From Conchocele bisecta (taxonomy: Eukaryota > Mollusca > Bivalvia > Lucinida > Thyasiridae): a stretch of 64,000 nt of DNA. This document shows, piece by piece, positions 1 to 11,016 of the stretch; within the stretch, counting starts at the first letter, position 1; every line of letters starts with the position of its first letter. The stretch spans positions 1-64,000 of the forward strand of contig JAQRGA010000379.1 of the NCBI GenBank assembly GCA_029237695.1, written 5' to 3'. Both the position numbers and the translations under genes were made by a program. Below the pieces are notes generated by a model, which worked only from the letters and a program-made list of their open reading frames with translations, was not told the origin of the DNA and did no database searches.

Positions 1-471
1 CACGACCTTAAGCATCCGCTTACTAATCATAAAATTAACAAATTTAAACCACTGATGTCACGCATTGAAGGTACGCAAATTAATCAAGTTATTGAATCAT
101 CTAAACAAAACATACAGATAATAGAAAAAAAAACCCAGGAACAGAATACAATTCAAATTGATGATTTTGCTAAAATAGACTTACGTATCGCTAAGATTGT
201 TAATGCACAAGATGTCAAAGGTGCAAATAAACTTCTGCAACTCACGCTTGATATTGGTGAAAAATCCACTAAAAATGTATTTGCCGGCATCAAGGCACAT
301 TATAATCCAGAAGATTTAGAAGGTAAGCTTGTTGTGATGGTGGTCAACTTAGCGCCAAAGAAGATGAAATTTGGCATCTCACAAGGCATGATACTAGCTG
401 CAGCTAATGGGGAATCTCTATATATTTTGTCTCCTGATTCTGGTGCACAAGCAGGTATGAAAATTAGTTAA
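1..471 (+). CDS. metG: Methionyl-tRNA synthetase, C-terminal part
   Basis: This is the 3' end of metG; the frame is open from base 1, so the gene begins outside the window and the ATG at 55 is internal. The visible part starts with the end of the anticodon-binding helix bundle and continues into the C-terminal Trbp111-like tRNA-binding domain: an [14 protein letters not shown] stretch, then NVFAGI and [15 protein letters not shown], as in E. coli MetRS. The protein charges tRNA-Met in the cytoplasm. The domain is complete and ends in a normal stop. This is the only clearly chromosomal housekeeping protein gene in the window and marks the left flank of the inserted DNA. Confidence 0.95.
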   Translation, partial: HDLKHPLTNHKINKFKPLMSRIEGTQINQVIESSKQNIQIIEKKTQEQNTIQIDDFAKIDLRIAKIVNAQDVKGANKLLQLTLDIGEKSTKNVFAGIKAHYNPEDLEGKLVVMVVNLAPKKMKFGISQGMILAAANGESLYILSPDSGAQAGMKIS

Positions 472-534
472 ACTATTAGAAATTATCAGTAATAAATTTT
501 ATTTCTAGTGCCAATTCACTTGGAAACAGTTTTT

Positions 535-622
535 GGAGAGATGTTAGAGTGGTTTAATTTGCTCGCTTGGAAAGTGGGTGTACGGAAACGTACCGAGGGT
601 TCGAATCCCTCTCTCTCCGCCA
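535..622 (+). tRNA. tRNA-Ser (anticodon GGA)
   Basis: The acceptor stem GGAGAGA (535-541) pairs with TCTCTCC (612-618). The anticodon stem CTCGC/GTGGG holds the loop TTGGAAA, giving anticodon GGA. A long variable arm GTACG-GAAA-CGTAC marks a class II tRNA, followed by the T arm GAGGG-TTCGAAT-CCCTC and an encoded GCCA end. Its 3' end is repeated near 59.58 kb, so it is the probable integration site. Confidence 0.95.
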
Positions 623-660
623 AATCTGTTAGTAATTATTGTTAAAAATTGCTAATTATT
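612..660 (+). repeat. attL-like site overlapping the tRNA-Ser 3' end
   Basis: The tRNA 3' end TCTCTCCGCCAAATCT and the following TAGTAATTATTGTTAAAAATT recur with few changes at 59583. Similarity resumes through the run-up to the integrase ATG in both places. This is the arrangement expected of a tyrosine-integrase attachment site, with both copies directly upstream of an integrase reading frame. Confidence 0.75.
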
Positions 661-784
661 GATAGTTATCAAGGGTTTGTTTTGATAATTATTGTTAAAA
701 ACTATTAATTACTATTAATTGTTTTTAACAATAATTAGGAATATGTTAAAATTATTCCTAATTATTAATTAAAATTATTCCTAA
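661..784. promoter_or_regulatory. Repeat-rich leader of the integrase gene
   Basis: This AT-rich gap contains direct and inverted copies of TAATTATTGTTAAAAA-like and TTCCTAATTATT-like words. Such arm-type repeats commonly bind an integrase or excisionase near att sites. The same leader precedes the third integrase copy at 59.6-59.7 kb. No protein gene is seen. Confidence 0.45.
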
Positions 785-1691
785 ATGCTAAGTAAAGCGA
801 TTGTAGATAGATCAAAAGCAAAAGATAAACAATACAAAGTTTACGACACTGACGGGCTTCATTTACTCATCTCACCCAAGGGCACAAAGTCTTTCTATTT
901 TAGATATGCGTGGCATGGGAAGCGTCTTGAAATTAAAATTGGTAAATATCCTCTAACTTCTTTAGTCGGTGCAAGAAAAAAACGAGATGACTATCTGCTG
1001 ATGATTGAAAATGGGAAAAACCCAAAATACAAATCAAATAATTCTAAGTTATTCAAAGATATTGCGCTAGATTGGTTACAAACACAAGATTATTTATCCG
1101 ATAGAACGACAGCCACAACAACACAGCGCTTAAATAGATTTATTGAAGAATTTGGGCATATTCCCATATCTGAGATAGATTCAATCCAAGTGCTAACCTT
1201 TTTGCAAAAGATTAAAAATAGCTTCTTATACCTTTGTAAGACCAGGTGAGTTAAGATTTGCTAGATGGAATGAACTTGAAGATGATGTTTGGCGGATACC
1301 AGCAGAGAGGACAAAGCTAAAGAGAGAGCACTTAGTTCCATTGTCTATTCAAGTTAAAGTATTATTTAAAGAACTAAAGGTATTGAACCATGACAAGAAG
1401 TATATATTTTCTTCTTACTATAAAGGCAGACCCATAAGCGATAACACTTTGACAATCGCACTTAAAAGGATGGGGTACAAAGGTAAACAAACGGTCCATG
1501 GCTTTAGGCACTTAGCATCTACTCAGTTAAACGAGCAAGGTTATGATGCAGATGCAATCGAGCTACAGCTTGCGCATAAAATACAGGGCGTTAGGGGTGT
1601 TTACAATAAAGCAAAAAAGTTAGAATACAGGGTAGAAATGATGCGAAAATGGGCTGATTGGCTAGATAATCTTAACAGTGGAAAAATTTAA
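785..1691 (+). pseudogene. P4-type tyrosine integrase with internal deletion
   Basis: The N-terminal half (785 to about 1225) is the DUF4102-type arm-binding domain of tRNA-targeting phage/ICE integrases. The C-terminal half (about 1220-1691, another frame) carries the catalytic core: the first Arg in FVRPGELR, the HGFRH box, and a Tyr in the GVYNKAK stretch. Roughly 100 residues normally found between these parts are missing and the halves are out of frame, so the enzyme is probably dead here. Family members are about 400 residues. It lies 160 bp from the tRNA, the usual place. Truncated relatives of the N-terminal half occur near 48.9 and 59.7 kb. Confidence 0.85.
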
Positions 1692-1746
1692 CGCTCTATA
1701 TAATTCTCTAAATAGAGCGGTCTTATCATTTTCGGGCTTGATATAG

Positions 1747-2337
1747 TTAAGAATGAAAAGGTGGGTTTACACTCTTTTTTTGTGACTCACTTTTTTCATA
1801 TCCCTCATAATAATAAGACTGCTCTATTCCTTTGAATATTACTTCCCTATTGTGAATATCAGCTGTTAGATTGCTTTCTAAAAGAGTTCTAATCTCTAAA
1901 TCATTGACAGGGCTTCTCTCCATAGATTGAAAATAATCCTCTTTATTTACAAATTGCCAATTAACAACTCTTTGCAATCTTTCTTTCAAGACCATGTCTA
2001 GCCATACCCTCATACTTCTACCGTTCCCCTCCATAAAAGGGTGTGCGATATTCAACTCTACATATTTGTCTATAATCTCTTCAAAATTATCTTCACCCAT
2101 GGACTCTATTTTTGGCAAAATATCCGCAAGGTATAAACTGTTTGCAAATCTAAAGTTTCCTTTAGATATATTTAGTTCCCTGATTTGACCTGCAAAATTA
2201 TAGAGCCCATCAAAAAGATAAAAGTGTATCTGCTGAAGCCCCTTAATAGTTCCAACCTCTATGTTTTTAATGTCGCCACTATCAAACAATCGATAGGCAT
2301 TTTCTAAGCTTTGTTTATCTATGTTCATCCTTGCCAA
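1747..2337 (-). CDS. Fic-domain AMP-transferase, class III (self-inhibited)
   Basis: A 196-residue Fic protein. The catalytic loop HPFMEGNGR (residues 99-107) is intact, with the His and Arg needed to transfer AMP from ATP to a target hydroxyl. Near the C-terminus S174-YYY-E178-G179 matches the (S/T)xxxE(G/N) inhibitory helix of class III Fic proteins such as NmFic, whose Glu blocks the ATP gamma-phosphate. Toxic activity would therefore need release of this helix, usually by a change in oligomeric state. The gene is complete and single, convergent with the integrase remnant. Target unknown. Two other Fic genes lie at 42.8-45 kb. Confidence 0.9.
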   Translation of the reverse strand: MARMNIDKQSLENAYRLFDSGDIKNIEVGTIKGLQQIHFYLFDGLYNFAGQIRELNISKGNFRFANSLYLADILPKIESMGEDNFEEIIDKYVELNIAHPFMEGNGRSMRVWLDMVLKERLQRVVNWQFVNKEDYFQSMERSPVNDLEIRTLLESNLTADIHNREVIFKGIEQSYYYEGYEKSESQKKSVNPPFHS

Positions 2338-2412
2338 TCCTTAATTTTCAATTATTTATAATTGCCTATTATAAATCATTGATTTAAAAAAAATAATACA
2401 TATAAAATTTTA

Positions 2413-3030
2413 TTATTTAACTGATAACTTAAGCATCTCTTTATAAATATCTCTGCCAATTTCAGGATGGATACAATTTCTTAAAATTTGTACTGGACAG
2501 TGATTGCCATCGTAGTAAAGTTTTTATTCAAATTGAATGTCCAACCAATTCATTAATGCCTCTTTTCCTTTTAGGTTAGACATATTTATAAAATTTTTTG
2601 GTCTTTTTATATCTTTCACATTAAATTCAAAATTAGACCAGAAATAATGCCTACCAACTTTGTTAGTTGGGGGTATTAATGGCTTGTAATAAGGTTTAAC
2701 ATTTTCAATAACCCAGTTACATTGGGAAAAATTTTTTAAAAAAATAATCTCTTCGTATAGCCTGAAATCAGGATATTTTTTATTTTTATGTCTTGTGAAT
2801 TTAATCATTTTAGAGCGCGTTTGGCACGGTGGCGATGACCAAATAAAATCGAAATTTTCATGGTGCTGCAGTAAATAATCATGTGCATCACCAACAATTA
2901 CCTTGTCATCAGGATATAAATCTTGATATACGCTTGCAATATCAGCGTTACACTCAACAGCTGTAACAGTGCAACCCTGCCAAAGCTTTCTATTTCCACC
3001 AACTCCAGCATATAAGTTTAAAATTTTCAT
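2413..3030 (-). pseudogene. C5 DNA cytosine methyltransferase with premature stop
   Basis: A short phage-type cytosine-5 methylase. The SAM site is NLYAGVGGNRKLW near the N-terminus, the catalytic loop is SSPPCQTRS with the nucleophilic Cys, and WVIENVKP is motif VI. The open frame ends at a TAA (2524-2526), but the same frame continues with a VLRN-like block, ILRNCIHPEIG, and ends naturally at 2413. So one in-frame stop separates the last 37 residues, which normally close this family. The start overlaps the stop of the upstream HTH gene by one base (TAATG), implying translational coupling. Confidence 0.8.
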
Positions 3031-3293
3031 TAATGATTTCTATTCGCAAGCTTGGTGCCAGCTTTCATTCTTTCTAAATCTTTTTGTATGTCAACAGGAT
3101 CCCAACGAGGGTGCTTTCCTATTTTGATGGGTGCAGTAATCTGCTTGTTTTTAATTATTTTATCCAGAGTTGCTCTAGTAACCCCAAATATTTTTAACAA
3201 GTCTTCTATTTTTAACAGCGAATAAAAAGTAATAGGATTTACCGTTTTGGAACCTATAGTTCTTTCACTAGTCTCAATTGTTTTTCTACCCAT
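3030..3293 (-). CDS. Small helix-turn-helix DNA-binding protein
   Basis: An 87-residue protein whose middle, LLKIEDLLKIFGVTRATLDKIIKNKQI followed by IKIGKHPRWDPVDI, has the layout of an AlpA/excisionase-type winged HTH that reads a single site. It is coupled to the methylase by a 1-bp overlap, so it may regulate that operon or act as a recombination factor. The 15-bp palindrome at 3327-3341 lies 34 bp upstream of its start and is a good candidate for its control site. Complete, no defect seen. Confidence 0.65.
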   Translation of the reverse strand: MGRKTIETSERTIGSKTVNPITFYSLLKIEDLLKIFGVTRATLDKIIKNKQITAPIKIGKHPRWDPVDIQKDLERMKAGTKLANRNH

Positions 3294-3326
3294 ACCCTGA
3301 TTTGATTTTTTTAAAAACCATCGCTA

Positions 3327-3341
3327 ATATAACAATTATAT
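3327..3341. promoter_or_regulatory. 15-bp palindromic operator candidate, site 1
   Basis: ATATAACAATTATAT: perfect 6-bp arms around a 3-bp centre. It lies between the divergent HTH gene (start 3293, minus) and the methylase-helicase gene (start 3401, plus). The identical word or its complement is found at 9221, 10448, 11571, 15152, 15243, 22394, 34013 and 38658, always outside or at the edge of genes. Confidence 0.7.
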
Positions 3342-3400
3342 ACTATATATTTTATAATTCTATATAAAATTAACAGAATTATTAAAGAATACTGATATTT

Positions 3401-6400
3401 ATGAATAAAAGAGATATTTTTGAAAACAATTTAGCGGCAAATTACAACCATGAAAGAGGTTGAAAGTAGAGGTGGTTTTGCGACTGAAGAAGAAAAATCA
3501 ACCATGATAAGGTTTCAAGGTTTCGGAGGCTGTTCAGAGGCTTTTTATCTAAACAAAGACAAGACTGGGGCAAAAAATAGATGGGAATTAGAGGCCCAAG
3601 CGTTAGCAGAGGCATTAACTGATGAAGAGTATCAAGAGGCTAGAGAATCAGTTTTAAACGCATTTTTTACGCCCAAAGCCGTTGTTGATAATGTGTTTGA
3701 TTTTTTACCTAGAATTAGCGATAAGAGGCTTGAGATTTTTGAGCCTGGCTGCGGTGTTGGTAACTTCTTATCTATGATGCCAGTTAATTTTGAGTTTTAA
3801 CACTTATACTGGGACTTGAAAAAGACAATATATCTGCGAGAATAGCAAGCGCTATTTATAGAGAGCCAACATTACTATTGTTAATGAAGATTTTTTCTAA
3901 AGACACAAATAAAAATAAATATGACTTAATTATTGGGAACCCGCCATTTGGTGACAGCAAGATTAATGGCAAAAGTATTCATAATTTCTTTATTGATAAA
4001 AGCATCAATATGCTGAAACCTGGTGGCATATTGTCATTTGTTATTACACATTATTTTTTAGATTCTTTAAACCCAGAAACTCGTTTGAATATATTCAAGA
4101 AAGCAAATTTATTAGTTGCAGATAGGTTAGATGATGAAGCTTTTTCTCATTTAAATACTGACATTAATACAGACATAGTTATGTTTCAAAGGTTAACGGC
4201 AGAAGAAGAGAGTAAGAGAAGCGCTTTGATTAAGGATTCACCAGAATTAGCAAAAGGTGATATTCCAGATAAATTTGTTTATGACGATGATGTGAATTGG
4301 ATCAAATCGTATAGTCCAAATAAACATTTTGCTAAAAATTCAGCAGAGAAGATTGCGCCAATTAATTTTGGTTATTACAATTCTAATTCGGTGCAGTTTA
4401 TAAAGAATGGTGTTTTATGTGATGCGCTAGATAGATTTGGTAAGCCAACTATAAAGACATTTTCTTACGAAAATTATCAGAAGTTAGGGCTCGAGTCTGA
4501 TGATGTTATCAAGAAATTTAAGTCTGAAAATTATGTACATAAAGTTAATTTCAGGAACAATATCATCAAAGACATGATTGATTTTGCTAGTTTCAGAAAG
4601 AACCGGGGTGTTGTGATTGATGACAGTCTGTCCGCAGAAAAAAGTGAAGAAGGTAAAGACGGAGTGTTGGTAGACTCGTTTGAGGTTTTTGGCGTAGGCT
4701 TAGACGCTTCAAGTGAATATGAAAGATTGAAAGAGCGCAGTTACCAAACTACTCTACTTTCTGGCTCTTTTTTAGCGTTGGAGAGCATATCTGTTGATGA
4801 TGAGAAGTTTAAGGCTCTTGAATTAGAGTCGCAAAACAGTGGTCTAATATTTTTAAAACAAAAATTGTTTCAACCTCTATTAGCGGTGCAGATGTTTTAC
4901 AGTAGGACATAAGCATGATTTTTAGTTGAGCCATATATTCCCCTTAAAAAAACAAAAAGGCAAAGAGGTTGTTGATACTAAAAAATTGGATGCTGTATTG
5001 GACGCCTATATCCAGTTTAAGAAGACACTACCACAACACTACTTGATGCTGATAGCAATGGTGAACCATCAGAGGATACAAGAGTAAAAATTAAACCAGC
5101 TTTATGATGAGTATGTTGAGAATTTTAGCTTTCTTAACAATAAACATCATAAAAGGCCTTTTATGGAAGATCCGCTTGTTTATCGTGTTCTGTCATTAGA
5201 AAAAGATTACGATAAAGGTGTCTCAAAGGCAGTTTCTATAAGTAGCGGCGAAGAGCAAAGAAATGAGAGTGCCACAAAAATTGACCTGTTTTATAAAAGC
5301 GTGGTTACCCCACTTGAATTACAAGATATGTCGAATGCTAGTATGGAGGAGTTGCTTGATTATTCATTGGCTTACAACAGCTCTTGTGATATTGATTTTA
5401 TGGTGCAAGTGTCTGGAATATCAGCGGAAACCTAGCTGATAATTTGATAAGCAATCAAAGTATATTCTTTGACCCTGAAAATTTTAACTATGTTGTAAAA
5501 GGGGTTTATTTGTCAGGCGATATTAGAGGGAAAATAGATAAATTAAAAGAATTAGAACATCTAATGTGACAATTAACAACTATGGTTTTGAAATAGATGT
5601 ACGCCATAATTTTCAGTCATTAACTAACGTCCTTACCAGAAGAGATAAAGATACACGATATCGACCCACAATTGGGCGAAGGTTGGATACCCGTAGACAT
5701 TATTGTAGATTTTGCTTATACAGAATTGTTTCCAAATTTAGAAAATACCGACAGTATTTCTATTGAATTTTTGTCCAGAAAATGGAAAATGGGTTTTAGG
5801 TCACCAAGGCGATCTAGGTTTTAGTTATTTTAATACTGATCACAAGCAAGCCATTGATATTTTTAGTGCTGTTATCAATAGCAAAATCTGTCATTGTTAA
5901 AAAAACTATAACCAATGAACACGGAACAGAACTTAAGGTTGTAAATCAAGAAGCAACAGCGATTGCGCAAGAAAAAGCCAATTTAATAAAAGAGTTGTTT
6001 GGGTCATTTATTATTAATAATCCAAGTTATATTGGCAGACTTGAAACTACTTACAATGAGTGCTTCAACAGATTTGTTTCACCAAATTATAATAAGGTCG
6101 CAAATTATTATTACTTGGTAAAGTGTCTGACGATGTTATTGAACTTAGACCAACGCAAGAAAACGCTATATCTAGAATTATTAATAATAAAGCGACCCTG
6201 TTAGACCACACTGTCGGCCTTAGCAAAACTTTTACAATGGTTGCCGCCGCAATGGAATTAAAGCGTATTGGCACATCTAAGAAACCATTATTGGTGGTTC
6301 CTAATCATATTGTAGATGATTTTGCTAAGCCTTCATGTCACTCTACCCGCAAAGCGATATTCTTATCCCCCCCGCAAGGTGGGTTAAGTAAGAAAAATAG

Positions 6401-9209
6401 ACTTTCATTTTTTGAGCGTGCGAGAATGCTTAATGTTGATGCAATTATTATAGGGCACTCTGCTTTTAAATACTTGCAAGTGTCTAAAGAAACACAGCAA
6501 GAGGTATATGCAGACATAATTGACAATATAGAAAGTGCGATATTTAAAATGAACAAGATTGATGGAGTAGATAAAAGAAGCATAACGCAACAAATTCAAC
6601 AAAAAGAAAGAGTAGAGCAAAAATTAGAGGACTTGTTGTCTAATACTGGCGACAAAGACTATGAAGCATCAACTATTGAAAATATCGGCATTGATTCTAT
6701 TTTTGTTGTTGATGAGGCACACATGTTTATTAAAAAACTTGGGTTTCCCTACATCAATGTCTCGCATTGCTGGGTTAGGATCAACCTCTGGCTCACAAAT
6801 GGCTATGGACTTGTTTTTAAAAATTCAGCATATTAATAAGATCGGTGGCAAGGCGGTATTTGCCACTGGAACGCCAATATCTAATTCTATGGCTGAACTT
6901 TATACAATGCAGAGGTATTTATCGCTTGACAGTTTAAATCAAATGGGCGTTAGTCATTTTGATGCGTGGCAAAGCGTATTCGTAACAGTTACCTCTGAGT
7001 GGGAGCTTGCGCCAACGGGCATGGATTACCGATTAATATCAAGATTTTCTAAATTCAACAAAGTGCCAGAGTTGATGGCTATGTATCAAAGTTTTGCCGA
7101 TGTTGTTACTAAAAAAGACTTAGAAGAGGCGTTAAAAAGAGTTGGCAAGGAAATTTTAATACCTGTTGTTAATGGCGGAAGGCCTGCTAATATTGTGGTC
7201 AACAAGAACGCACATGTAGAGAATTATATGCAAGAGATTATTAAAAGAGCGACTAATTTACCTGCCGATCCAGCTGTTGACAATATGCTTAAAGTCATGA
7301 ATGACGCAAGAAAAGCTGCACTTGACTTTAGGTTAATCGGCCCTCTTGCTAACATTGATGAAGAAGAAGGCTCAAAGTTGGCAGAAGTTGGCGAGAATTT
7401 AATAGACATCTATCGTAGATACAATGATATTAAAGGCGTGCAATTAGTGTTTGTTGATTTGTCAACACCAACGGCAAAAACAAACCAAGACTATGAGTCG
7501 TTTAATGCTTATGACGATATTAAATCAAGGCTTTTATATGCAGGCATTCCTGATAATGAAATCGCCTATATTCACAATGCAACAACGGATCAGAAAAAGG
7601 CAGATTTGTATGCAAAAGTTAGAGGTGGAAGCATTAGAATTTTATTAGGCTCAACATTTAAAATGGGCGCAGGAATGAATGTGCAAGATAGACTGGTTGC
7701 ACTGCACCATGGAGACCATCCGACATTGAACAGCGAGAAGGCAGAATATTACGTCAAGGAAATATTTTTTATCAGCAAAATCCTGATAAATTTCAGCCGC
7801 ATATTCTTAGATATGCAACAGAAGAGACACTAGACTCAAGAATGTGGCAGACGATCGAAAATAAAGCCTCTTTTATTGAGCAATTTAGATCTGGAGGTAT
7901 TAAAGGTAGGACAATGTCAGAGATTAATACTGAAGCAATGAGTTCTGCCGAGATGAAGGCCGCAGCCTCTGGCAACCCTTTGGCGCTAGAAGAAAATAAA
8001 ACTAAAGTCAGATATTAACAAATTAGAACGACTCAAAAAAAAGCGAATTAGCAGCAAGAGCGTCAGAAAAAAACAAAATATTAAACTTTAACCGAGCGAT
8101 AGAGTCTATTCCTAAATATATTAAAGGTTTAAAAAGTGTAATTTTTTCTTTAACAAACAACCCACAGAAAATAGAAGGAAAAACCGAAAGCTCTAAAGAC
8201 AAAAATGAAACAGATGAGAACAAATTAAAAAAGAAAGAAAAGATTAATCACGATATCAAAGTGTATGATTCTGCCAGTGAATTTAATACTTATCCTGATT
8301 ATATTTCAGCTGCAAACGCCATTAAAGAAAAAATTAAATTATCTGATGACAATGCTTCTGTTGACTATCCATTGTTCAATTATCGTGGCGTTGATTTTGA
8401 TTTTGAGGTGTTAGATGTTAAAGACAAAGCTGGGTTTTACTTCAAGGCAAGTTTCTATATGTAACTACTACAATTGATACAAATCAAGAGATAGTGTTTG
8501 CAGCTGAAACGATTAACCCAATGGGGTTCTTTACAAGGATTAATCATTTTTTAAGAAACATGGATGGTTATTTAGTTGAACAAAAAAATGACTTAAAGCA
8601 AAGTCAGTCTGGGCTTGATTTTTTAAATAATATTGGCAATACAAGTAAGTTATTTGATGATAAAGATCAAGAAGAATTACTATTACTTAAAAATAAGTAT
8701 GACAGTATTCTAACAGAGTTACAAAACTCTGAAAGTCAAGAAAACAGCAAAGAGAGCAACTATATTGCTAACATTAAATTATTATTCGCACATCAGAAGA
8801 CTCTATTGAAACCCTCGTGTTTGATGCTAATTTTGGCGAATATGCAAAAAAAGCAATGCTTACAAGAGATGAAAATAACGAATATTGGGAATTATGCGGT
8901 GACAAGTTTGAGTGTTTGTACCAAGCAAAATTAAGGGCACACCACTTGTTTAATGAAAAATATAAAGATGTTAATTCAACAAAATATGATATTAATGATA
9001 TCGATTTTAAAGAGCTAAGCAATAATGATGGCGTTGTATTTGAGGGTGAAGCGACAGAAGAGCTTTCTGGCAGCGATACTTTTTTCTCAGATGTACTAGA
9101 GGCTAGTTCCGCAAATGATTTGCTGTTTGTTGATTCTTTTCAAGATGAAAAAATCAAAAAAGAAAAGCCGATGGTTAAGGCTAAGAAACTTAATGCATGG
9201 TTTAGCTAA
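3401..9209 (+). pseudogene. Giant DarB-like methylase-helicase (antirestriction type), frameshifted
   Basis: About 5.8 kb of plus-strand coding sequence reads as one very large protein broken into some ten frames. In order: an N-terminal block ending in RFQGFGG; a SAM site EPGCGVGNF (about 3745); the N6-adenine methylase motif NPPF (3938-3949); then a superfamily 2 helicase with LRPTQ, a Walker A region VGLSKTF (Ser where Gly is usual), DEAH (about 6712) and TGTPISNSMAELY, and a helicase C domain ending near 7700. The tail to 9209 is charged and unrecognised. Phage P1 DarB and ICE relatives have this domain order and protect incoming DNA from host restriction; that role here is inferred. No single intact frame exceeds 390 residues, so it is inactive unless the breaks are sequencing errors. 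Confidence 0.7.
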
Positions 9210-9220
9210 CTTATTAAATA

Positions 9221-9235
9221 ATATAACAATTATAT
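9221..9235. promoter_or_regulatory. 15-bp palindromic operator candidate, site 2
   Basis: ATATAACAATTATAT in the gap between the methylase-helicase remnant and the small gene at 9344. It is surrounded by further TATA-rich sequence that could supply a -10 box. Confidence 0.65.
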
Positions 9236-9343
9236 AAATTATATTATTTAATTTAAATATATAATATAATTTTAAAACAAAATATGATGCCAGTGCCAAG
9301 TACATATATATTAGTAAAAAAAATAGAAGTTGAATATTTAAAG

Positions 9344-9647
9344 ATGGGTCGTACTAAAGTTGACCTGAATTTTAGCACCCTTGTCAAATGTAAAAGTTAC
9401 GAAGCTTTTATCAAACAACTCTTTAATTATAAGCCCGATGAGTCTATTTGTTGGCAAATTTGGTGTATGGATGATTTTGGTGACAATATCAATCTTGATG
9501 ACTGGGAGACTGCTGCAATCAGGTTTAATTTCAAATATGAAAGTGATGAAGGGCAGTATTGCAGAATATATTAATGATGCAAAAGAAAAAAGAACGAGTG
9601 CTGACAGCGAACCAAAAGTTGGCAAAAATACAAAATTAAAAATGTAA
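9344..9647 (+). pseudogene. Small unknown protein, frameshifted near the end
   Basis: Starts MGRTKVDLNF and contains a Trp/Asp-rich patch (CWQIWCMDDFGDNINLDDWETAA). No family recognised. The frame ends early at 9574, but a +1 frame continues with INDAKEKRTSADSEPK to 9647, so a 1-nt indel near 9560 probably splits one gene of about 100 residues. An upstream in-frame codon at 9284 exists, but the ATG at 9344 follows better spacing. It sits 110 bp downstream of operator site 2. Confidence 0.45.
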
Positions 9648-9802
9648 GATACTTAAAAAAAAAGACAGCGTTGATTTAAAGATTTTCAAGATATAGTTTA
9701 ATTGCTTTTTCGTTTATTAAAATGTCTTTATTGTTGACGCCGCTACTATTTAGTATTCCATAAATTGAAGCAATGGCGATTGATAGTTTTTCTTGATCAA
9801 TA

Positions 9803-10093
9803 TCAAGACTCTTTGCTGGTAATAGATTTAATGATTTTTTTTAGCATATCGACATTAATTTCTTTTTGATGGTTACCAGTCAGGATGTATTCAATATTAA
9901 AGTCTGGGTATTTTTGTTTGATAACAATCAAGGCATTTGTTTGAATTAAGTCACCATTTAGCCACTTGCTAATTGTTTTTTTCAGACACAGCACACAAAA
10001 TGGATAGCGATTATTAGTAATGCCGCCGTTATACAAAAAGTCTTTTAATCTTTTGCATATCAATTCTACATTCGCATTTTTTGTATTCATCAT
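9803..10093 (-). CDS. Phage CI-like repressor fragment (HTH)
   Basis: A 96-residue protein whose core TISKWLNGDLIQTNALIVIKQKYPDFNIEYILTG matches the N-terminal DNA-binding domain of CI-type phage repressors, including the closing W(L/I)LTG-like helix. The stretch just before the HTH, around 9985-10010, fits better in another frame, so two compensating indels are possible. The C-terminal peptidase domain of classical CI is absent. It may control the element and is a candidate reader of the 15-bp palindromes. The start region is tandemly duplicated (see 10081-10126). Confidence 0.6.
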   Translation of the reverse strand: MMNTKNANVELICKRLKDFLYNGGITNNRYPFCVLCLKKTISKWLNGDLIQTNALIVIKQKYPDFNIEYILTGNHQKEINVDMLKKIIKSITSKES

Positions 10094-10126
10094 TACTTTT
10101 TTGTATTCATCATTACTTTTTTGTAT
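10081..10126. repeat. 20-bp tandem repeat over the repressor start codon
   Basis: The unit TTGTATTCATCATTACTTTT is repeated at 10081-10100 and 10101-10120, followed by a partial third copy. On the minus strand each unit carries ATGATG and a following AAGTAATGATG, so the repressor start is preceded by a duplicated start that ends after six codons at TAATG. Copy number changes would alter translation initiation. Confidence 0.7.
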
Positions 10127-10194
10127 ATAATATATATATTACAAGATAAATAAACATTATTAATTATATGGTACATACAGTCGCATACAAGAGT

Positions 10195-10399
10195 ATTACA
10201 GAGAATTTCAAACAAGACTTGATGAATTAGGTTTACTTTTACCATTACAGGTTACTCGCATAGAACACTTACAAAGAAGTGTAGCAGATATTAAAGCCTA
10301 TCAACAGCTACTTGATAAAGTTAAGACCATTCACAGCAGCCTGATGAGAAAACTTTGGGTTTGATTCAAAGCTTATAATATGATTTGGGTCGGTTATAA
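10195..10399 (+). pseudogene. Broken copy A of a three-copy small gene
   Basis: Nearly identical DNA to 15300-15520 and close to the intact gene at 24037-24276 (TACAGAGAATTTCAAACAAG, GAATTAGG, CTTACAAAGAAGTG). The 5' end has been replaced by unrelated sequence and indels near 10337 destroy the frame. The parent protein is a helical 79-residue protein of unknown function. Confidence 0.75.
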
Positions 10400-10447
10400 A
10401 TTATGGATTAAAGACCTAGTCATAATATTTTTTAAGGTCATTTTATT

Positions 10448-10462
10448 ATATAATTGTTATAT
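10448..10462. promoter_or_regulatory. 15-bp palindromic operator candidate, site 3
   Basis: ATATAATTGTTATAT, 57 bp upstream of the gene at 10519 and overlapping a TATAAT-like word, so binding would be expected to block a promoter. Confidence 0.65.
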
Positions 10463-10518
10463 TTTATTTTATTTTAATATATAATTAGTACTTTCTAATA
10501 AAATTCCATCTTCTTGTT

Positions 10519-10950
10519 TTGACTAAAGTCGTCTGTACAAAAGAAACACTTTCTAAGCAAAAGCAACTCCTTGGTTTTACTGTGTCTGACCAAGTGCAAA
10601 TTTATGGTTCAAACGTACACACTTCGATTAAACACGCTAATAAAACTAATAGGCACCATGTGTTAAATCTGATTAATGAAAAACCAGAATTGGTATACGA
10701 TGGAATATTGCCTACTAACCTAAAGGTGGATAATTCTAACATTGTTTCTTTTATAATGAGACATGAAAAATTCTTATTCGTAAAAATAATGAAAAAGCTA
10801 ACAAAAGCTAACTATATGGTTTGTCTTGGCAATAAAGAGACTTCTGTTAGTAATTTTTTTCATCCAAAAAGACAAGAAGTTAGAGCAACTACAGTGCAAT
10901 CTTCGATTTTTATTGCATTAAAGTTTGAGATTGAAAAGTGCAAAAAATAG
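10519..10950 (+). CDS. Unknown 143-residue protein
   Basis: Begins MTKVVCTKETLSKQKQLLGF and is mixed alpha/beta in character with many Lys residues. No motif or family recognised. The start at 10519 is a TTG; a stronger start is not visible downstream until well inside the frame, so the N-terminus is uncertain. It follows operator site 3 directly and is the first gene of a plus-strand run leading to the secretin genes, which suggests a role in the element rather than the host. Confidence 0.5.
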   Translation: MTKVVCTKETLSKQKQLLGFTVSDQVQIYGSNVHTSIKHANKTNRHHVLNLINEKPELVYDGILPTNLKVDNSNIVSFIMRHEKFLFVKIMKKLTKANYMVCLGNKETSVSNFFHPKRQEVRATTVQSSIFIALKFEIEKCKK

Positions 10951-11016
10951 AAAGAAGTGTATAAAAAAAGGTTTTTTATATTTTTATAACCTGGGTTATG
11001 CCAAGGCGGTTGCAAT

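Noticed and set aside
7224..7975. Minus-strand frames inside the methylase-helicase region
   Set aside because: The plus-strand helicase motifs (TGTPISN, LLGSTFKMG) account for this DNA.
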